From Isoetes taiwanensis (Eukaryota; Streptophyta; Lycopodiopsida; Isoetales; Isoetaceae): 64,000 nt of DNA. The notes beneath the pieces were generated by a model. The model searched no databases. It saw only the letters and a list, made by a program, of their open reading frames with translations, and was not told the DNA's origin. A program made the position numbers and the translations under genes. Below are positions 25,021 to 36,263 of this stretch, in pieces; the stretch's first letter is position 1, and each line of letters starts with the position of its first letter. The stretch lies in assembly GCA_021234155.1 (NCBI GenBank), contig JAJEKV010000108.1, positions 847,893 to 911,892 of the forward strand. The letters are read 5' to 3'.

Positions 25021-25790
25021 GGTATTTAAACCCTCTAGTTTCGCTTCAAACTAGGAGGGGAGGGAAAAATTCAAAACTAGGAGGGGAGGAATAGTGGATT
25101 GTAAACGTCCACAATGACGAAATTTCTCGTTTTTATGCTTTTGTTCAAAACAGTAAACAACCTGCTCAGGAGCTCAGGCGAAGCGCCCGGAGAGTTCGCC
25201 AAGAAAACCTCTAGAAGGTTTTTACGATTTCGTTGGACCGCTCGGCTCGGTTATGGGAGATTCCGCTTTGCAAAGCTCGCTATGGAGGTTCCGCTTTGTA
25301 AAGCTCACATGGAGGCCTGGAGGTCGGTTTGTTTAAACCTCCATTTATTTGTGTTTTCAAGATGCCATAGCTCCGCTGCACTAGTTTGTTTCCCGCCCGA
25401 GCGGGGCTTCCTATGTCATAGTTCCCTACGGTAGTTCCGCCATCTTGATGCATGAAAAGAAAATCTGTCACAAAAAAAAGAAACAAACAAGCCACCGAAT
25501 TTGTCACAAGTAAGCAAGCTTGCAAAGCTCACTCCAGTCGCTCACTACGCCACTCCGTCGCTCACGCCTGAAGAGAATAGAACCAAAAATTTCTTTTCTC
25601 TTGCCATGTAGCAAAAATTTCGTCCTTGTGGACATTTACGTGAGCATAACGCATTGGCTTTCGGGGGTTTTTCTTGAAATAAACCTCTCTGGCGTGCCGT
25701 ACCGGCGACGCCCGGGGGTTTATTTCAGGAAACCCCTCCCCAATGCGGTTTCCTCCATCATTCTATGTTTATATAGTCTTAACAACTGAA
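25021..25790. repeat. Nested inverted repeats, fold-back/MITE-like block
   Basis: Three inverted structures are visible. CCTCTAGTTT/AAACTAGGAGG lies at 25032-25058, followed by a direct repeat of AAACTAGGAGGGGAGG at 25048-25089. Arms of 25 bp at 25101-25125 and 25615-25639 differ at two positions (GTAAA.GTCCACAA.GACG). A ~98-bp hairpin at 25650-25747 has outer arms CGCATTGG/CCAATGCG, middle arms near GGGGTTT..GAAATAAACC and an inner GGCGT/ACGCC. The GC content is higher than in the flanks. Confidence 0.65.
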
Positions 25791-27479
25791 CTTTACTAAA
25801 TTTCTCTTAACGAGCATTGACCATAAAATCTATCAATGCAATAGACAAGTGAAAGAAATTATTTGAAATCTCATTTCAAATTTATAAAGCACAATTGCCT
25901 CCTCCATGTCACAGCAATCATTTACTTATGGACTCGCCAAATAGCAAGCGCCATATAAGGGCTCAAACATGAACCTTTCTCCCACTCAAAAGGCGGGCGG
26001 GGGGATTTGGATCGTTGGATGGAGATTGGTTGACTACGTGGCGTGATTTTTTGTTTTAGGCCCATGTGTCTCTACTGCCTCTTTGTGCTCATGTCCAAAG
26101 GAGAACTCATGATTTAATAATGGCATGAAATTAGGTGAAATTTCATCCAAAAATGCATTTTATATAAAAAGGGATTTGGCATCTGCACTTAAGGATGGCC
26201 AATAAAAAAAAAAAAAAAAACCATTCTATACACATTTTAAAAGGCAATTTAAACCCTTCTTGTATAGAATTTGCACTGAAGCCAGTACTTAAAAACATCC
26301 ATAACTCCTAAGATATACATAAAGATTATCCAACATAAAAAGACCTTCTTCCTTATGGATTATATATCAATCGAAGGTGAATAACTGCCCGCCTATTGAG
26401 ATGTCAAGAAGTATATGGCATAGGCATTATTTGAATATAATTTCTTCACATTTCTCTTGTGTTGGGAGATCAATATGCTCTTAGTAATGGCTTTGGGCAT
26501 TACATCTACCATAAATGAAGTTAGCTACTACAACTATTGTACCTCTTTAATGCCTTCTCGGTGTTGTACCTCTCTAACGCCTTCTCAATGCTTCTCTCTC
26601 CTAACGCCTTGCGGTGATGTACCTCTAGCACCTTACCAGTGCTTCTCTCTCTAAGACCTTGCTAACTCTCTCTCCTTAGGGCTTTTCTCCCTCTAGGTTT
26701 TCTCTCTCTAGATTTTTAAAGGCGTTGGCATTGATTATGGCATATTGGCAGTAGCACCAACTACATCTTCCAATAGCGGTGAGAATCTTCCAAATGGAGC
26801 ATCCTGTGAAGAAACATTTTTTATTTTCTTCAAGGTGGCTTGTAGGTCCATTCGCATTTCAATTCCAAACTCAATTTTACCCCTATTTGACACTCTGTGA
26901 GATCCAACTCGGTTCGAATTATTGTGAGTCCTAAAATTTGTGTTTGGGTGGTATTGCTTCCTTACTTGAATCAAATCATTATTTTGATCATGCTTTTTGT
27001 GGAAGATTTGTTAGCAAAAAGCCAATAACGTATTTGATAGTACACTTGTTATTTTTGAGACCTTATGCTTGGCATACACTTGTTAACGTATATCTTGTTT
27101 TTTGGCTGTGATGCTCCCCACCAAAATATCTGATTAAGGTGTAGTGCATCTCACGAAAAATCCCCATCGACACGCGCGCATGGGCCCTCAGTCTATCCGC
27201 TTTGGAATGGCCATGTTGCGGGAAAGGGGATATGAAGGTGTTTTTGGCGCTCCAACTTCCCTATGGGCTTCTATACTTGTGGAAGCATAAACATAAGCAT
27301 CAACACTAGCAATAATAATACAATCGGCTATCTCAAAGGGTAGTGCCATCTATCCATCCATAAATCCATCATAGATATCAATACATCATAACGCTAGAAT
27401 CGAGACACATAAAGGGAGGTAGATTGATGGTTGGGCTTCAAGATCTGAGACAATGGTTGGGGCTAGTTATAGACAATGG
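25791..27479. other. Intergenic; holds a CT-rich minisatellite
   Basis: No gene is recognised. An A18 run at about 26203-26220 could be an old retroposon tail. At 26538-26710 a degenerate ~25-35-bp unit recurs about six times (GTACCTCTCTAACGCCTTCT and variants, then CTTCTCTCTCTA). It would code for a repetitive Ser/Pro/Cys peptide, which I regard as accidental. Confidence 0.4.
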
Positions 27480-27665
27480 CTAGGGTTGGCCGGTCCATCC
27501 GCCCCTCCAATGTATACTTTGCGAGATGGGCTAAATCAAGCTCGATGTAGTGCGCAGCACAGCCGAGAGCCTTGATCTCATGGTATCAACGGGACTACGC
27601 CGGGTTGCATCTCCCGGTCCGATGAGGTAGGAAGGGTTGCATCTCCCCTTCGAGGGGAATAGTGG
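27480..27665 (-). repeat. Partial third copy of the 1.15 kb repeat
   Basis: CGCCCCTCCAATGTATACTTTGCGAGAT and GGGTTGCATCTCCCGGTCCGATGAGG correspond to blocks at about 1225 and 1310 in copy 1 and 7285 and 7365 in copy 2. Flanking sequence does not align, so this is a fragment or a diverged family member. Confidence 0.5.
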
Positions 27666-27949
27666 CTCCATGGTGGGCGGGAGGATTGTGGCGACACACG
27701 TCCATGCGATTGAACTCCCCAAACAAAGAGCCCCGGCGGACGCACCAAAATCGTCCCTTTTCACAAGCTATTTGGGGATAAGGAGATGCGATCGGACCGA
27801 GTTTTGGATTTAGTAAAAGTTGGCGACCCATTCTTGGGCCCCATTATGGTAGTCTTCAACATATAATTTATAATAATCTTATTAATACTATAATACTATC
27901 TTTAGGAATGAGATTTCATAAAATTCTTTGGCAAAACAAAGGAGATTAT

Positions 27950-30181
27950 AGCTAATGGAGAATTCCATGCATGCTTATGCTCATCCTTCAAGTTCCACGG
28001 TTGCTCCCCGAGGGTATAACCCTTTATGGTAAATTAGTATACATGCTCGGCGATAGTCGGCATGTACTGAAAGGATGGGGCGATATGATATCGTGTGTAT
28101 ATACCATATATTATCACTGGGCGTCAATCGCGTCTCGCATCAAATGCTTGGGATAAAATCATTAAAGCATTGCGTAACCACTTATTTTGGTGGAAAACTC
28201 TACATGCCCGAACAACCATTATAGTTAAATGTATTCTTAGTAATACTCATGTTTATATATCATCGCTCTATTAACCCCTGAGGAGTGTAGGGGCGGAGGA
28301 GTTTCGCGTATTGGCGGGAACTTCATTTGAGGTGGAATTTGGAAGAAAGGAGGCGTGCTAAAGATTGCTTGGGCAAAGTGCATTAAACCTCCACTGGTTT
28401 GATGTTGTTGATACAATCAATTCAATATTTTTCCATTAGAAATCTTAGCTTTTGTGTGCATATAATATTAGTTGCTATAATTTATACAAATCATATAAAT
28501 TGTACATTAATAAATAATGCTGTGCTATTTTCTCTTGTTTCCACAAATTTTGCATTCAAAATATAAATGGTAATCCTTACGACAAAATAATGTATTCATT
28601 TACTTTTTCACCCTTGCAACTATCGAAATATTGTAGCACTTTTTCTGATTTTATCTTGCTTCCTTTTAAATTGGGTAGGATATGAGTCATATTTCCCTCT
28701 AGCTTTGTTGGAACCTAGACCAAATCAAAAAACATGCTTCATCGCACTAAAAAAATATATTTGGAGCAAAATGAGGCAGTACTTTTTCTCAAATTAATAA
28801 ATTAGGTGCATTGTATGATGGAAGAGATCGTTATTATTTTGAAAGTTCATTTGGAGTAGAAAAAGAGGGAAGAGTTGTTAGGGGTTGCTTGGGCTAGAAC
28901 CTATGGCGGTGTAGTGGCTTTGGGATGTTGAATTTTAACCTTCAAAATAAGGTGATGATTTCAAAGTTTATTTGGAGGGTTCTTCACGGGTAGATGATTG
29001 TTCGATTTGAAGCTATTGGAAACGGACAATTCAACATTGTCTTCCATTTCATAAGGCTACTATTGGCTCCTCCTTCCTTGGGTTTTGATATGCATCCATA
29101 TCCTAATGCTTTCCCCTTTAAGAAGGGGTTGCTTGCTACTTAGGACATCGTCGGGTCCCTTTTCATACTAACCCCAAGATGTGTCCTTAGTTATCTACCC
29201 CATGTTGGTGGATTTCTTTGCAAGACACTCCAGACAATGTGCCTCTGAGTGTTTGTCATACATCCAAGGACACATCGACGATAAATAGCAGTTGGTGTAA
29301 GCACTATTGCAGCTTGGTGTGAATCTGTCCATTTCCTATCATGGGAAGCATTCAAAACAAAATTCTTGTTGTATAGATGAGATAGAGCAATTTGGACTCG
29401 TATTGCTAACATTGTTGCCACATAATTCCGGTTAGCAAATTGAGGTAGCTATATGGGGATACCAACAGGATATCAAGACATAGCACTTTGTCCATTCTAT
29501 TTATAAATTAAGCTCTGCGTTATGAAACCTTACATCCATCAATAGGTAGCATCTTGAGTCCCTCAACCACAATGGAAACATGCGGACATGGGTGTAGAAT
29601 AAGTTATTTCATCCCAAGGTGACAATTATATGGTAGCAAGTAATCCGGAGATGTCTCCGAGTCAATAAACTAGTTCATAAAATTGCATAATTTCAAAGAT
29701 TACGTTCTTTATGTAAGCAAATTATTGAGAGTATTGAGCATTGCTTCTTGTTATGTAAGCAGCTTCGGCTGGCATGGTTTTGGTTGCTAACCCTTTATGA
29801 GAATTCTTTAACTAGCTAGCAAATTCTGCTTGCTATTCACCCTGGAACATGGCCCAAATTGCAGAAACGAGCTTTCCATCTTGCATCTGGTTGGCCTTTA
29901 TGGTCAATCTGGAAGATAAGGAGATTGTATATCTTTAAGGGCATGGACACTGTAGACGAGATTCGTCTTTGGTGGACACATGATAAAAATTGTTATTGCT
30001 TATAAGTGTTCTTCTCTTGATCAAGAGAAGAAGGTATTGATTTCCTATATATAGACATGTGGTTGTGTTCAGTTGGATCATTCTGTCCATGGGCTTACAC
30101 TCCTGTCTTCACATCTTATTTTGTTAATTTTTGTTTGATGAATAAAGTTTGACATCCTTCGAAAAGGAAAAGGAAAAAGAT
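27950..30181 (+). mobile_element. LINE (non-LTR retrotransposon) 3' half, copy A
   Basis: The segment is collinear with 40710-42286. Matching points are GCTTGGGATAAAATCATTA (28143), TTCTTAGTAATACTCATGTT (28233), AAGGTGATGATTTCAAAGTT (28949) and AATAAAGTTTGACATCCTTC (30142). Coding sense is plus and the frames are shattered. The 5' part including the reverse-transcriptase palm is missing. A block at 28310-28400 is echoed at 28850-28930, with about 450 bp of AT-rich sequence between, so an insertion or local duplication split the element. It ends in an A/AG-rich tail at about 30160-30180. Confidence 0.7.
30009..30032. repeat. 24-bp perfect palindrome in LINE copy A 3' end
   Basis: The palindrome is centred on TTGATCAA with arms CTTCTC/GAGAAG extended by TT/AA. 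The identical 24 bp occurs at 42093-42116 in copy B, about 150-170 bp before the end of each element. Confidence 0.8.
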
Positions 30182-31690
30182 GTTTCATTGCTTAATATGA
30201 ATCTTAAGTCTATACCAACTATAACGTTTTTTAAAACAAATCATGCCTACACACGCTAAAGGGGTAAGTTGGCATAGCAGCTTGTTGTTGATAATAACTG
30301 GAGAACTAAGGAAGATGCAAGACAAACTTCAACTTTGGTTGATGAGTGTGAGGTGTACCACTAATAACAACGCTCAAGGTAGCGCTTCATGTTTTTTGTA
30401 GAAGTTAATTACATTTTGTTTGATTCCGCAACCAAAGCTATCATAATACCCATCTAATGTATCATTCTACGTGGTCATTGAGTTGAATGCATAATGTTAA
30501 TTGGGGGTAGATGTTAGAACCTTGACATCATGAGTTCATGCTTCCTTGAATGTCATCCCCTGTTTGGTGAAAAGAAAGAAAGCATATATTGACATCGGGT
30601 GGAGGCATGTGCAATGAGAGGATGTGTCCAACATCGATGGTCAGATCAGACCTAAGTCAATTGTATACATTAACATCTTTATTGAATCTATGAATCCGAA
30701 GTATCATTTTGTCATCTAAAACCCATAAACTTAGGGACCATTTTGCATTGGTGATTCTTTTTGCTAATAGTTTTTAGAAAGTAATACTCCCAAGTAAAAA
30801 GAGCTCAACGTTTGTTGGCCTTTAACGATAAGATTGCCCATTTTAGTCGTCGTTATTCTATGTGCGAATGCATTGGTTGGTTTATGAATACTTTGGCAAA
30901 ATATCATGTCCTCCAAATGAACAAGCATTGGCATTCAGCCTTTCTGACTTATTGATTAGACCTTTGCGAAAGAAAGAAGAAAAAACACGAAGGGGAAGAA
31001 GAAAGAACATGGTTATTGTAAGGAGTTAGAAGACATGACATGGGTACATCCAACTTGCTAACCATACTAAAGTTTGCAACCTAGAAGTACATACTAAGAA
31101 AACCTTGATTACATTCACCATGAAATGTTTGTCAATTTGCATTGTGCCTTAGTGTTCTTTCTTGATTGTTCAGGCTTCAGAACAGGAAAACACCTTGACA
31201 GGCTTATAAATTGTGCGGAAGAGTATCATGTTAATTAGAGTCTGCATGCTGCATTGTGGCGACCTCATAACCTTCATGTACGAAAATAATTCAGGGCATA
31301 ATATAATACAACTCATTAACTTGCAACTGGTTTCATTTGTTCCAGCCAGCTTCATGTCAAGGTGGATGTCAGCAAAATCGAACTGTTTTGTAAGATTCAG
31401 TCACCTGGCTCCATGATCCAAAGATTATATAATGTTAAAATCAGTCACCTGACTCCAGGATACTCAAGGTTGAAGAGGTTGATGTCAGCCAAATTTGGAT
31501 CAAAATGGCATTAGCTTCCTCTAGCTGAACATAGACAACTTGCATTGGCAACAACAAGACTAGTCCAAATTGGCACTGCTTGAGCAGTATCATATTTGTT
31601 AATATGACTATCCTTCACGGAGTTGGTCATTGTTTTTGGACCAATCTTGAAAATTGAGGATAAGAACATGCATGATTAAAGCTCACAACT
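30182..31690. other. Intergenic, no recognised gene
   Basis: This is AT-rich sequence with scattered stops. Its right part, from about 31150 to 31690, may include 3' UTR or unrecognised distal exons of the minus-strand NYN-domain gene, but I see no convincing continuation. Confidence 0.3.
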
Positions 31691-31693
31691 CAC

Positions 31694-32989
31694 CAGATAT
31701 ACCATTCTCCACCATTATTGCCTCGCCTCGAGCAAGTTTATTCCACTGCCATACACAGGTAGCTGCAGAAGCCAGGGCACGAGATACCAAGGCAACTGAT
31801 GGACAAGCAAGAAGGATATTGTAATTTTTCATCGGAGCAAGTGCATGGTACTCGAGAAGTCATCATCTCCAGAGATCAAAAAAGCAAATGAGCTGGAGGT
31901 GGATTCTCTTGTGTCCACAGTACAAGATCCATCATTAATGCTCTTTCACAGAGACCCTTCCCTCCTGCAAATAAACAATATAGCATAAATGTAAATACTA
32001 CTGCAGCTTTGTTGTGATTATCAGAGCCTTGTAGATTCAGAAAAATGAAAAGAAGAATTCTTCTGGCATGTCCTCAATATAAGGTGCACACCATGCATCT
32101 AGCGCGTACATAACTGGGTACTAGCTCATGACTGAAGAAAACAACAATGTTTGCATATGATGGATATAGAATATCACTTGAGTTCTAATATTTTGCTTTT
32201 GAAGGGCGAAAAAACCAGATAAAAGAAGTGATAGAAGTTGAAGGAAAAGAAGCATAAGTAACTATGAAGTGGCGAAAAGTTCATGGCTCAAAATTCACAA
32301 TGTACTTGAACAAACAGGCATTTGATACACAGGATACACTAGAAGAGAGATGGCAACTGTTGCCAAAGGTCACTACATCATTTTAAGTGCCATCCTAAAT
32401 TGCTAGAATGCAGGAATTGGATAAAAATCTTATGGTGACATACTAATGGAAAACCCTTGCATAAAGATCATGTCACATTGAGTGGCCAGAAGATCACAAC
32501 TCTGTTTGGGGATATATTGCAGCTTACAGAAAAAAGAGAAAAATAGATCATTACAACAACCAAAACATTACCAGAAGGGACATGATTTAGGGTAATCCCA
32601 GTTGAAATTAATGCCTCGTTTACGACCTTGGGCACTTGATATACATCTGCATAAGCCACCACTGAAACAGGTCCCTTGAATCCCCAGGACCTCAAACTAG
32701 AGACGATGTTATAGCTTATTCAAGGCTCCACACCCGTGGGCGCATCACATTGACCCAAATCCCACCACACTGAAATTTTGGCATCAGCCTCGTAGTCTCG
32801 TTGTAGAGCATCCCTAGAAGAAACCCTACTTGTTGTTTTGGCTAGTTTTCTCTGGTCTGGCTTTTTGGTAGACATATTTCTCGCAATATTGCCCCCCAAA
32901 AACCGAGTTTTGATTGAGAATGATGCAACTGTGACCGCCGGAGGATCGTTGCCAGACTCATGTCTTGAGTGCTTACTTAGAAACGACAT
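31694..32989 (-). CDS. NYN-domain RNase (MARF1/limkain-b1-like), two exons seen
   Basis: NYN domains belong to the PIN-like nuclease fold and act as metal-dependent RNases; plant members are often annotated as putative endonuclease or glycosyl hydrolase. Exon 1 runs from ATG 32989 to about 32573 and reads a basic N-terminus, then KISVWWDLGQCDAPTGVEP, SSLRSWGFKGPVSVVAYADV and STGITLNHVPS. The donor is G|GTAATG. Exon 2 (31964-31694, acceptor TTGCAG) continues in phase with GKGLCERALMMDLVLWTQE, LLFLISGDDDFSSTMHL and NYNILLACPSVALVSRAL; its donor is G|GTGAG. Three acidic sites expected for catalysis are visible (WWD, MMD, GDDD). One break occurs after GVEP (in-frame TGA). No OST-HTH/LOTUS domain is found downstream, although the second donor implies another exon. 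A telo-box-like TAAACCCTAA lies at 33181-33190 upstream. Confidence 0.85.
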
Positions 32990-33180
32990 TTCCCGCTCCT
33001 CTGGAAAACATTAATGATCAAGCTCAGAGTCGGGAAACAAGAACAGCCAGAGTATGAAGATTAAAGAATGAAAAACCACAAGCCTTTTCTTCTTGGACCG
33101 TTGGATAAAATGGAAGATTCCAGGACGCTCAATCCTAAGTTGACCAAGTCAGCTACATACTCACCTATAATTAACGGAGG

Positions 33181-33190
33181 TTAGGGTTTA
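33181..33190 (-). promoter_or_regulatory. Telo-box-like motif upstream of the NYN gene
   Basis: TAAACCCTAA on the minus strand lies about 190 bp before the start codon at 32989. AAACCCTAA telo-boxes are common near transcription starts of plant housekeeping genes. A second one (AAACCCTAA, ~46015-46023, plus) lies about 280 bp upstream of the ABCB start. Confidence 0.4.
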
Positions 33191-34630
33191 AGTTTAAGCA
33201 TGTTTGCTATGTCCCTTTATTCTTTTATTCTCTGGATTCTTCCCTTTGTGGAATTGTTGAACCTTTTAGGTATGAAATTTTTGTGTATTTATTCAAGGAA
33301 TACATGAAATACACCAGGGTTTAATGACGTTAAAGGTCAATATATACAAAAAAAGGCAAAAGTGGAACATTGACGCGAACACAAAAGTAAGAGATGCCCT
33401 ACCATTCCCATAGCCAGATCTTAATCTCCCCTAGCATATCTCAACCATGGAGGCTCTCTATGCCAACAATAGATTCTATTTTTATCTCTTCGACCGAATA
33501 TATATACATCAGTAGTAAGTGGGCGGCATTGAATTGCACTAAATTATCTGCAACACCATGACAACTACTATAGCCTATCAAGAAGACAAACAATTATGAA
33601 TACAAGTATCCATTCTTTTTTGGAAATTTAGCATCTAAAATTCAATTGGCCTCTTCTATTTAATTAATGCTCTATAATTCAATTGACTTCTCCTACTTAA
33701 ATTCAATTAACACTCTTTGTACAAAGTATTCCTTTTTTTTTGAAGGACGAAAGATATATTCATCATCAAATTATGAAAATAAATACATAAGCCTGAGATA
33801 CATGTTTAAAACACAGAAGAAAAATAGTCCTTACAGTGCAAAGCTAGCTGGATTATCTATGTGCAAAGTCAACCTCAGATTATAAATCACCCGGTGTGAG
33901 GCTGCAGGGAGGAACTGTTGAGATGCCTTCGTGGCTGAAACATGTATCCAAACATAACTATGACCTTTAATATGCCCAGTACTGGGCATAGCCAATGACA
34001 TTGAAGGCAAAAGCATTATAGAAGCTACTTGGAGATTTCCATCTGTGCAAAATGAGATTTCTCCATAGTGTGTGATGCAACCACCACATTAGGTGCTACA
34101 CTATCTTGCATACAAGATGTGAGCGCAGTGTAATAAATGGGGCGATAGCACGTGAAACCTCATCGAGGCGACATTGGCATTGAGGATTCCTTAGGTAAAG
34201 AGGACAAAAGAGGAGGTACCAATATGGGGGAAGGACTCACTAAAGAAGAGATAAAAAATATATAAATATATAGGAGAAGTGATGGTTGAAGTTGAAATCA
34301 CAGAAGAAATTGGTAATAGAGTTTGTGGCTAAAGGCATTGTTCATCTGATAATGTTTAACCTAGTGCATTTGCTTATATGGTTAGGGCATAAGGACATGG
34401 AAATAAACCCAACTCTATGAACATATTTATCCAATGGTCGAAACATCTAGTGTGAATATTCTATATAGCTACAGTAAATTGCAATTGAATCGGTCGAATT
34501 GGAATAAACCAAGTTACAGTTTGAGCGTCGATTCTATAGAGTTGATGCTAACCTGAATTATTATAAAGAGGATACACCTTATGAAGTAGAAATATTATTG
34601 GATTCGTCGGATTGATGAATGCCTGAGCTC
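33191..34630. other. Intergenic, probably including a copia LTR
   Basis: No gene is recognised. The right part should contain the 5' LTR of the copia element, whose 3' end is inferred at 34815. I could not fix the LTR's 5' boundary because no second LTR is present for comparison. Confidence 0.3.
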
Positions 34631-34634
34631 ACGC

Positions 34635-34643
34635 TATATATAA
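34635..34643 (+). promoter_or_regulatory. TATA box of the copia 5' LTR
   Basis: TATATATAA is followed by GG about 170-180 bp before the primer-binding site, the usual place for an LTR promoter. The assignment depends on the primer-binding site and gag-like frame downstream. Confidence 0.45.
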
Positions 34644-34816
34644 GGAGTATGGAAATATATTGCTCTTGTGCTTCAAGGTCCTTTAAAGAATAGTGTTTAT
34701 CTCGATCCATTTGCTACAACATTTAGTATAACTATTGAAAGTGAATTTGCATTGAATATTTGTTGAGTTTATACACAAGTGCATTAGCAACCATTGAACA
34801 TTACTAATCTTATCAT

Positions 34817-35740
34817 TGGTATTAGAGTTAGGTGATTGAAATATGGCTAGCAGATTCGGTGCTTCACTTCTTAATGGGATCAAAGTGTTTGAAGGAGGAT
34901 CAAAATTTCAAACCTGGAAAGAACAAATGAAGAATATAAAGAACAAATGAAGGAATCATTCTTTTAATATATTGATGACACAGTTCTTCAAAAAAAAAAA
35001 ATTGAAGAATATATTAGAAAATGAAAATCTGTGGAAATTGTTAGTTGATGAAGAAAGTGATGACTCTAGTTTCACTACTAGGATTATTGCAGGAGCAAGA
35101 GAGAGATGCAGGTTAACTAGCTCTATAGTAGGAGGTGGAGGTAATACGTCTATAACAAGAAGTGTCAATATTAGTTTTAGAATAAGCGGAGTCTTTGGAG
35201 TCAAATTAGCTATACTTGCAAGCAACATTGGACCATCTATCTTGTTAAAAAAAATCAAGTAAGACTCAATGGAAATTTTAAAGTATTTGTTGAAGCCTTT
35301 TGAGAAGAAATCTTCCTTCCAAATAGACATTCTTGACAAAGAACTATAGCTCAAAGTTAGAGAAGATGATCTAACCAAATTTTTCTCTAAATTTGATAAT
35401 ATGATAGTAGATCTTGAAGAGCAGGTATATTGATGACTTAACAACAAAAATTGTTGCATATGGCCAGAGCTGTAGAAGGAAATACACAATTGGCCATGTT
35501 GACAAGAAATATGGCTAAAACCTAGAATCTGCTGAGGGATGATCGGGGAGGAAATTGAGCAAAGGAAGGTGAGTCTTGATATTATAGAATGCATAACAAA
35601 TGCACCAACAATAATAGACCTAAGCTCTATGACCAAACAACTCGATAAGACTTGGAAGAAAGCAAAGCATAAATGTAGGCCCATGTGACAACCTAAAATA
35701 ATAGGAATGACAGTGTAGAAAAAAGGACTGTCCAACTGAG
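34817..35740 (+). mobile_element. Ty1-copia 5' fragment: primer-binding site and gag
   Basis: TGGTATTAGAGTTAGG at 34817-34832 is close to the plant copia primer site TGGTATCAGAGC..GG (initiator tRNA-Met) and is preceded by ATCA, a plausible LTR end. ATG 34843 opens a gag-like frame starting MASRFGASLLNGIKVFEG and FQTWKEQMK, the usual copia gag opening. Later parts read DSMEILKYLLKPFEKK and EDDLTKFFSKFDNMIVDLEE, typical of the gag helical region. The frame is interrupted near 34950, 35262, 35350 and 35430. No protease, integrase or RT follows; resemblance ends near 35740. It is a truncated, decayed element. Confidence 0.65.
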
Positions 35741-36002
35741 AACTACAAATGGAACATCTAGGCTATGCTTACTTCATGAAAATAGGAGAGCAAGGCACAA
35801 GATGCTCCACGATCCGCAGCTCACAGAACTGTGGATGGCATCGCAAGGGAGCCAGCCCGATGCCACCCTTAGTGCCGCGCAAGGTATGCAAGCGTAGGGA
35901 GGCTGTTGAAACATATATACAATGCAGGTACCCTTTTTCTTTTGATTTTTTTCCCTAATGTAATGGCCAAGAAGAAACATATCATGCTACCTATACTTGC
36001 AG

Positions 36003-36263
36003 GGTCAGCTTTTTTATGTAGATGGGCACGAGAGAGTGTTGAGGACTATGGCAGGGAAACAAATCATGTCTTTCCAACATATGGCTATGCTAGAATGTAT
36101 GGTGGTGTTTTTGTTGATTCTTTTGTCAAATAGATGACGGTTTGATCTCTTACAAATGCGGGGCTTCGAGCCTCACTTCCTTCAGTAACAAAGATGGCAG
36201 AAATTGAAGGGCTCGATGCACATAAGCGCGCAGTCACCTTGCGTCTTGAGATGCGATGATCTG
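36003..36263 (+). pseudogene. HDH: Histidinol dehydrogenase, orphan last exon
   Basis: Histidinol dehydrogenase makes histidine from histidinol in plastids (last step of the pathway). After an acceptor (CTTGCAG, to 36002) the frame reads [19 protein letters not shown], then [17 protein letters not shown] and FVDSFVK, then MTV, SLTNAGL and finally [19 protein letters not shown]. These are the C-terminal family hallmarks, and the conserved TNH..PT.G.AR core is kept. TAG at 36130 replaces an expected aromatic codon after SFVK and TGA at 36142 replaces an expected Gln before SLT. Substitution, not a frame shift, explains both. No upstream exons are recognisable, and a copia relic ends only ~260 bp before this exon. 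A broken or relocated gene end is most likely. Confidence 0.8.

Noticed and set aside
27581-27593. TGGTATCAACGGG as an LTR primer-binding site following ...CTCA
   Set aside because: The motif is missing from the aligned repeat copies at ~1280 and ~7340, so it is not a conserved element feature.
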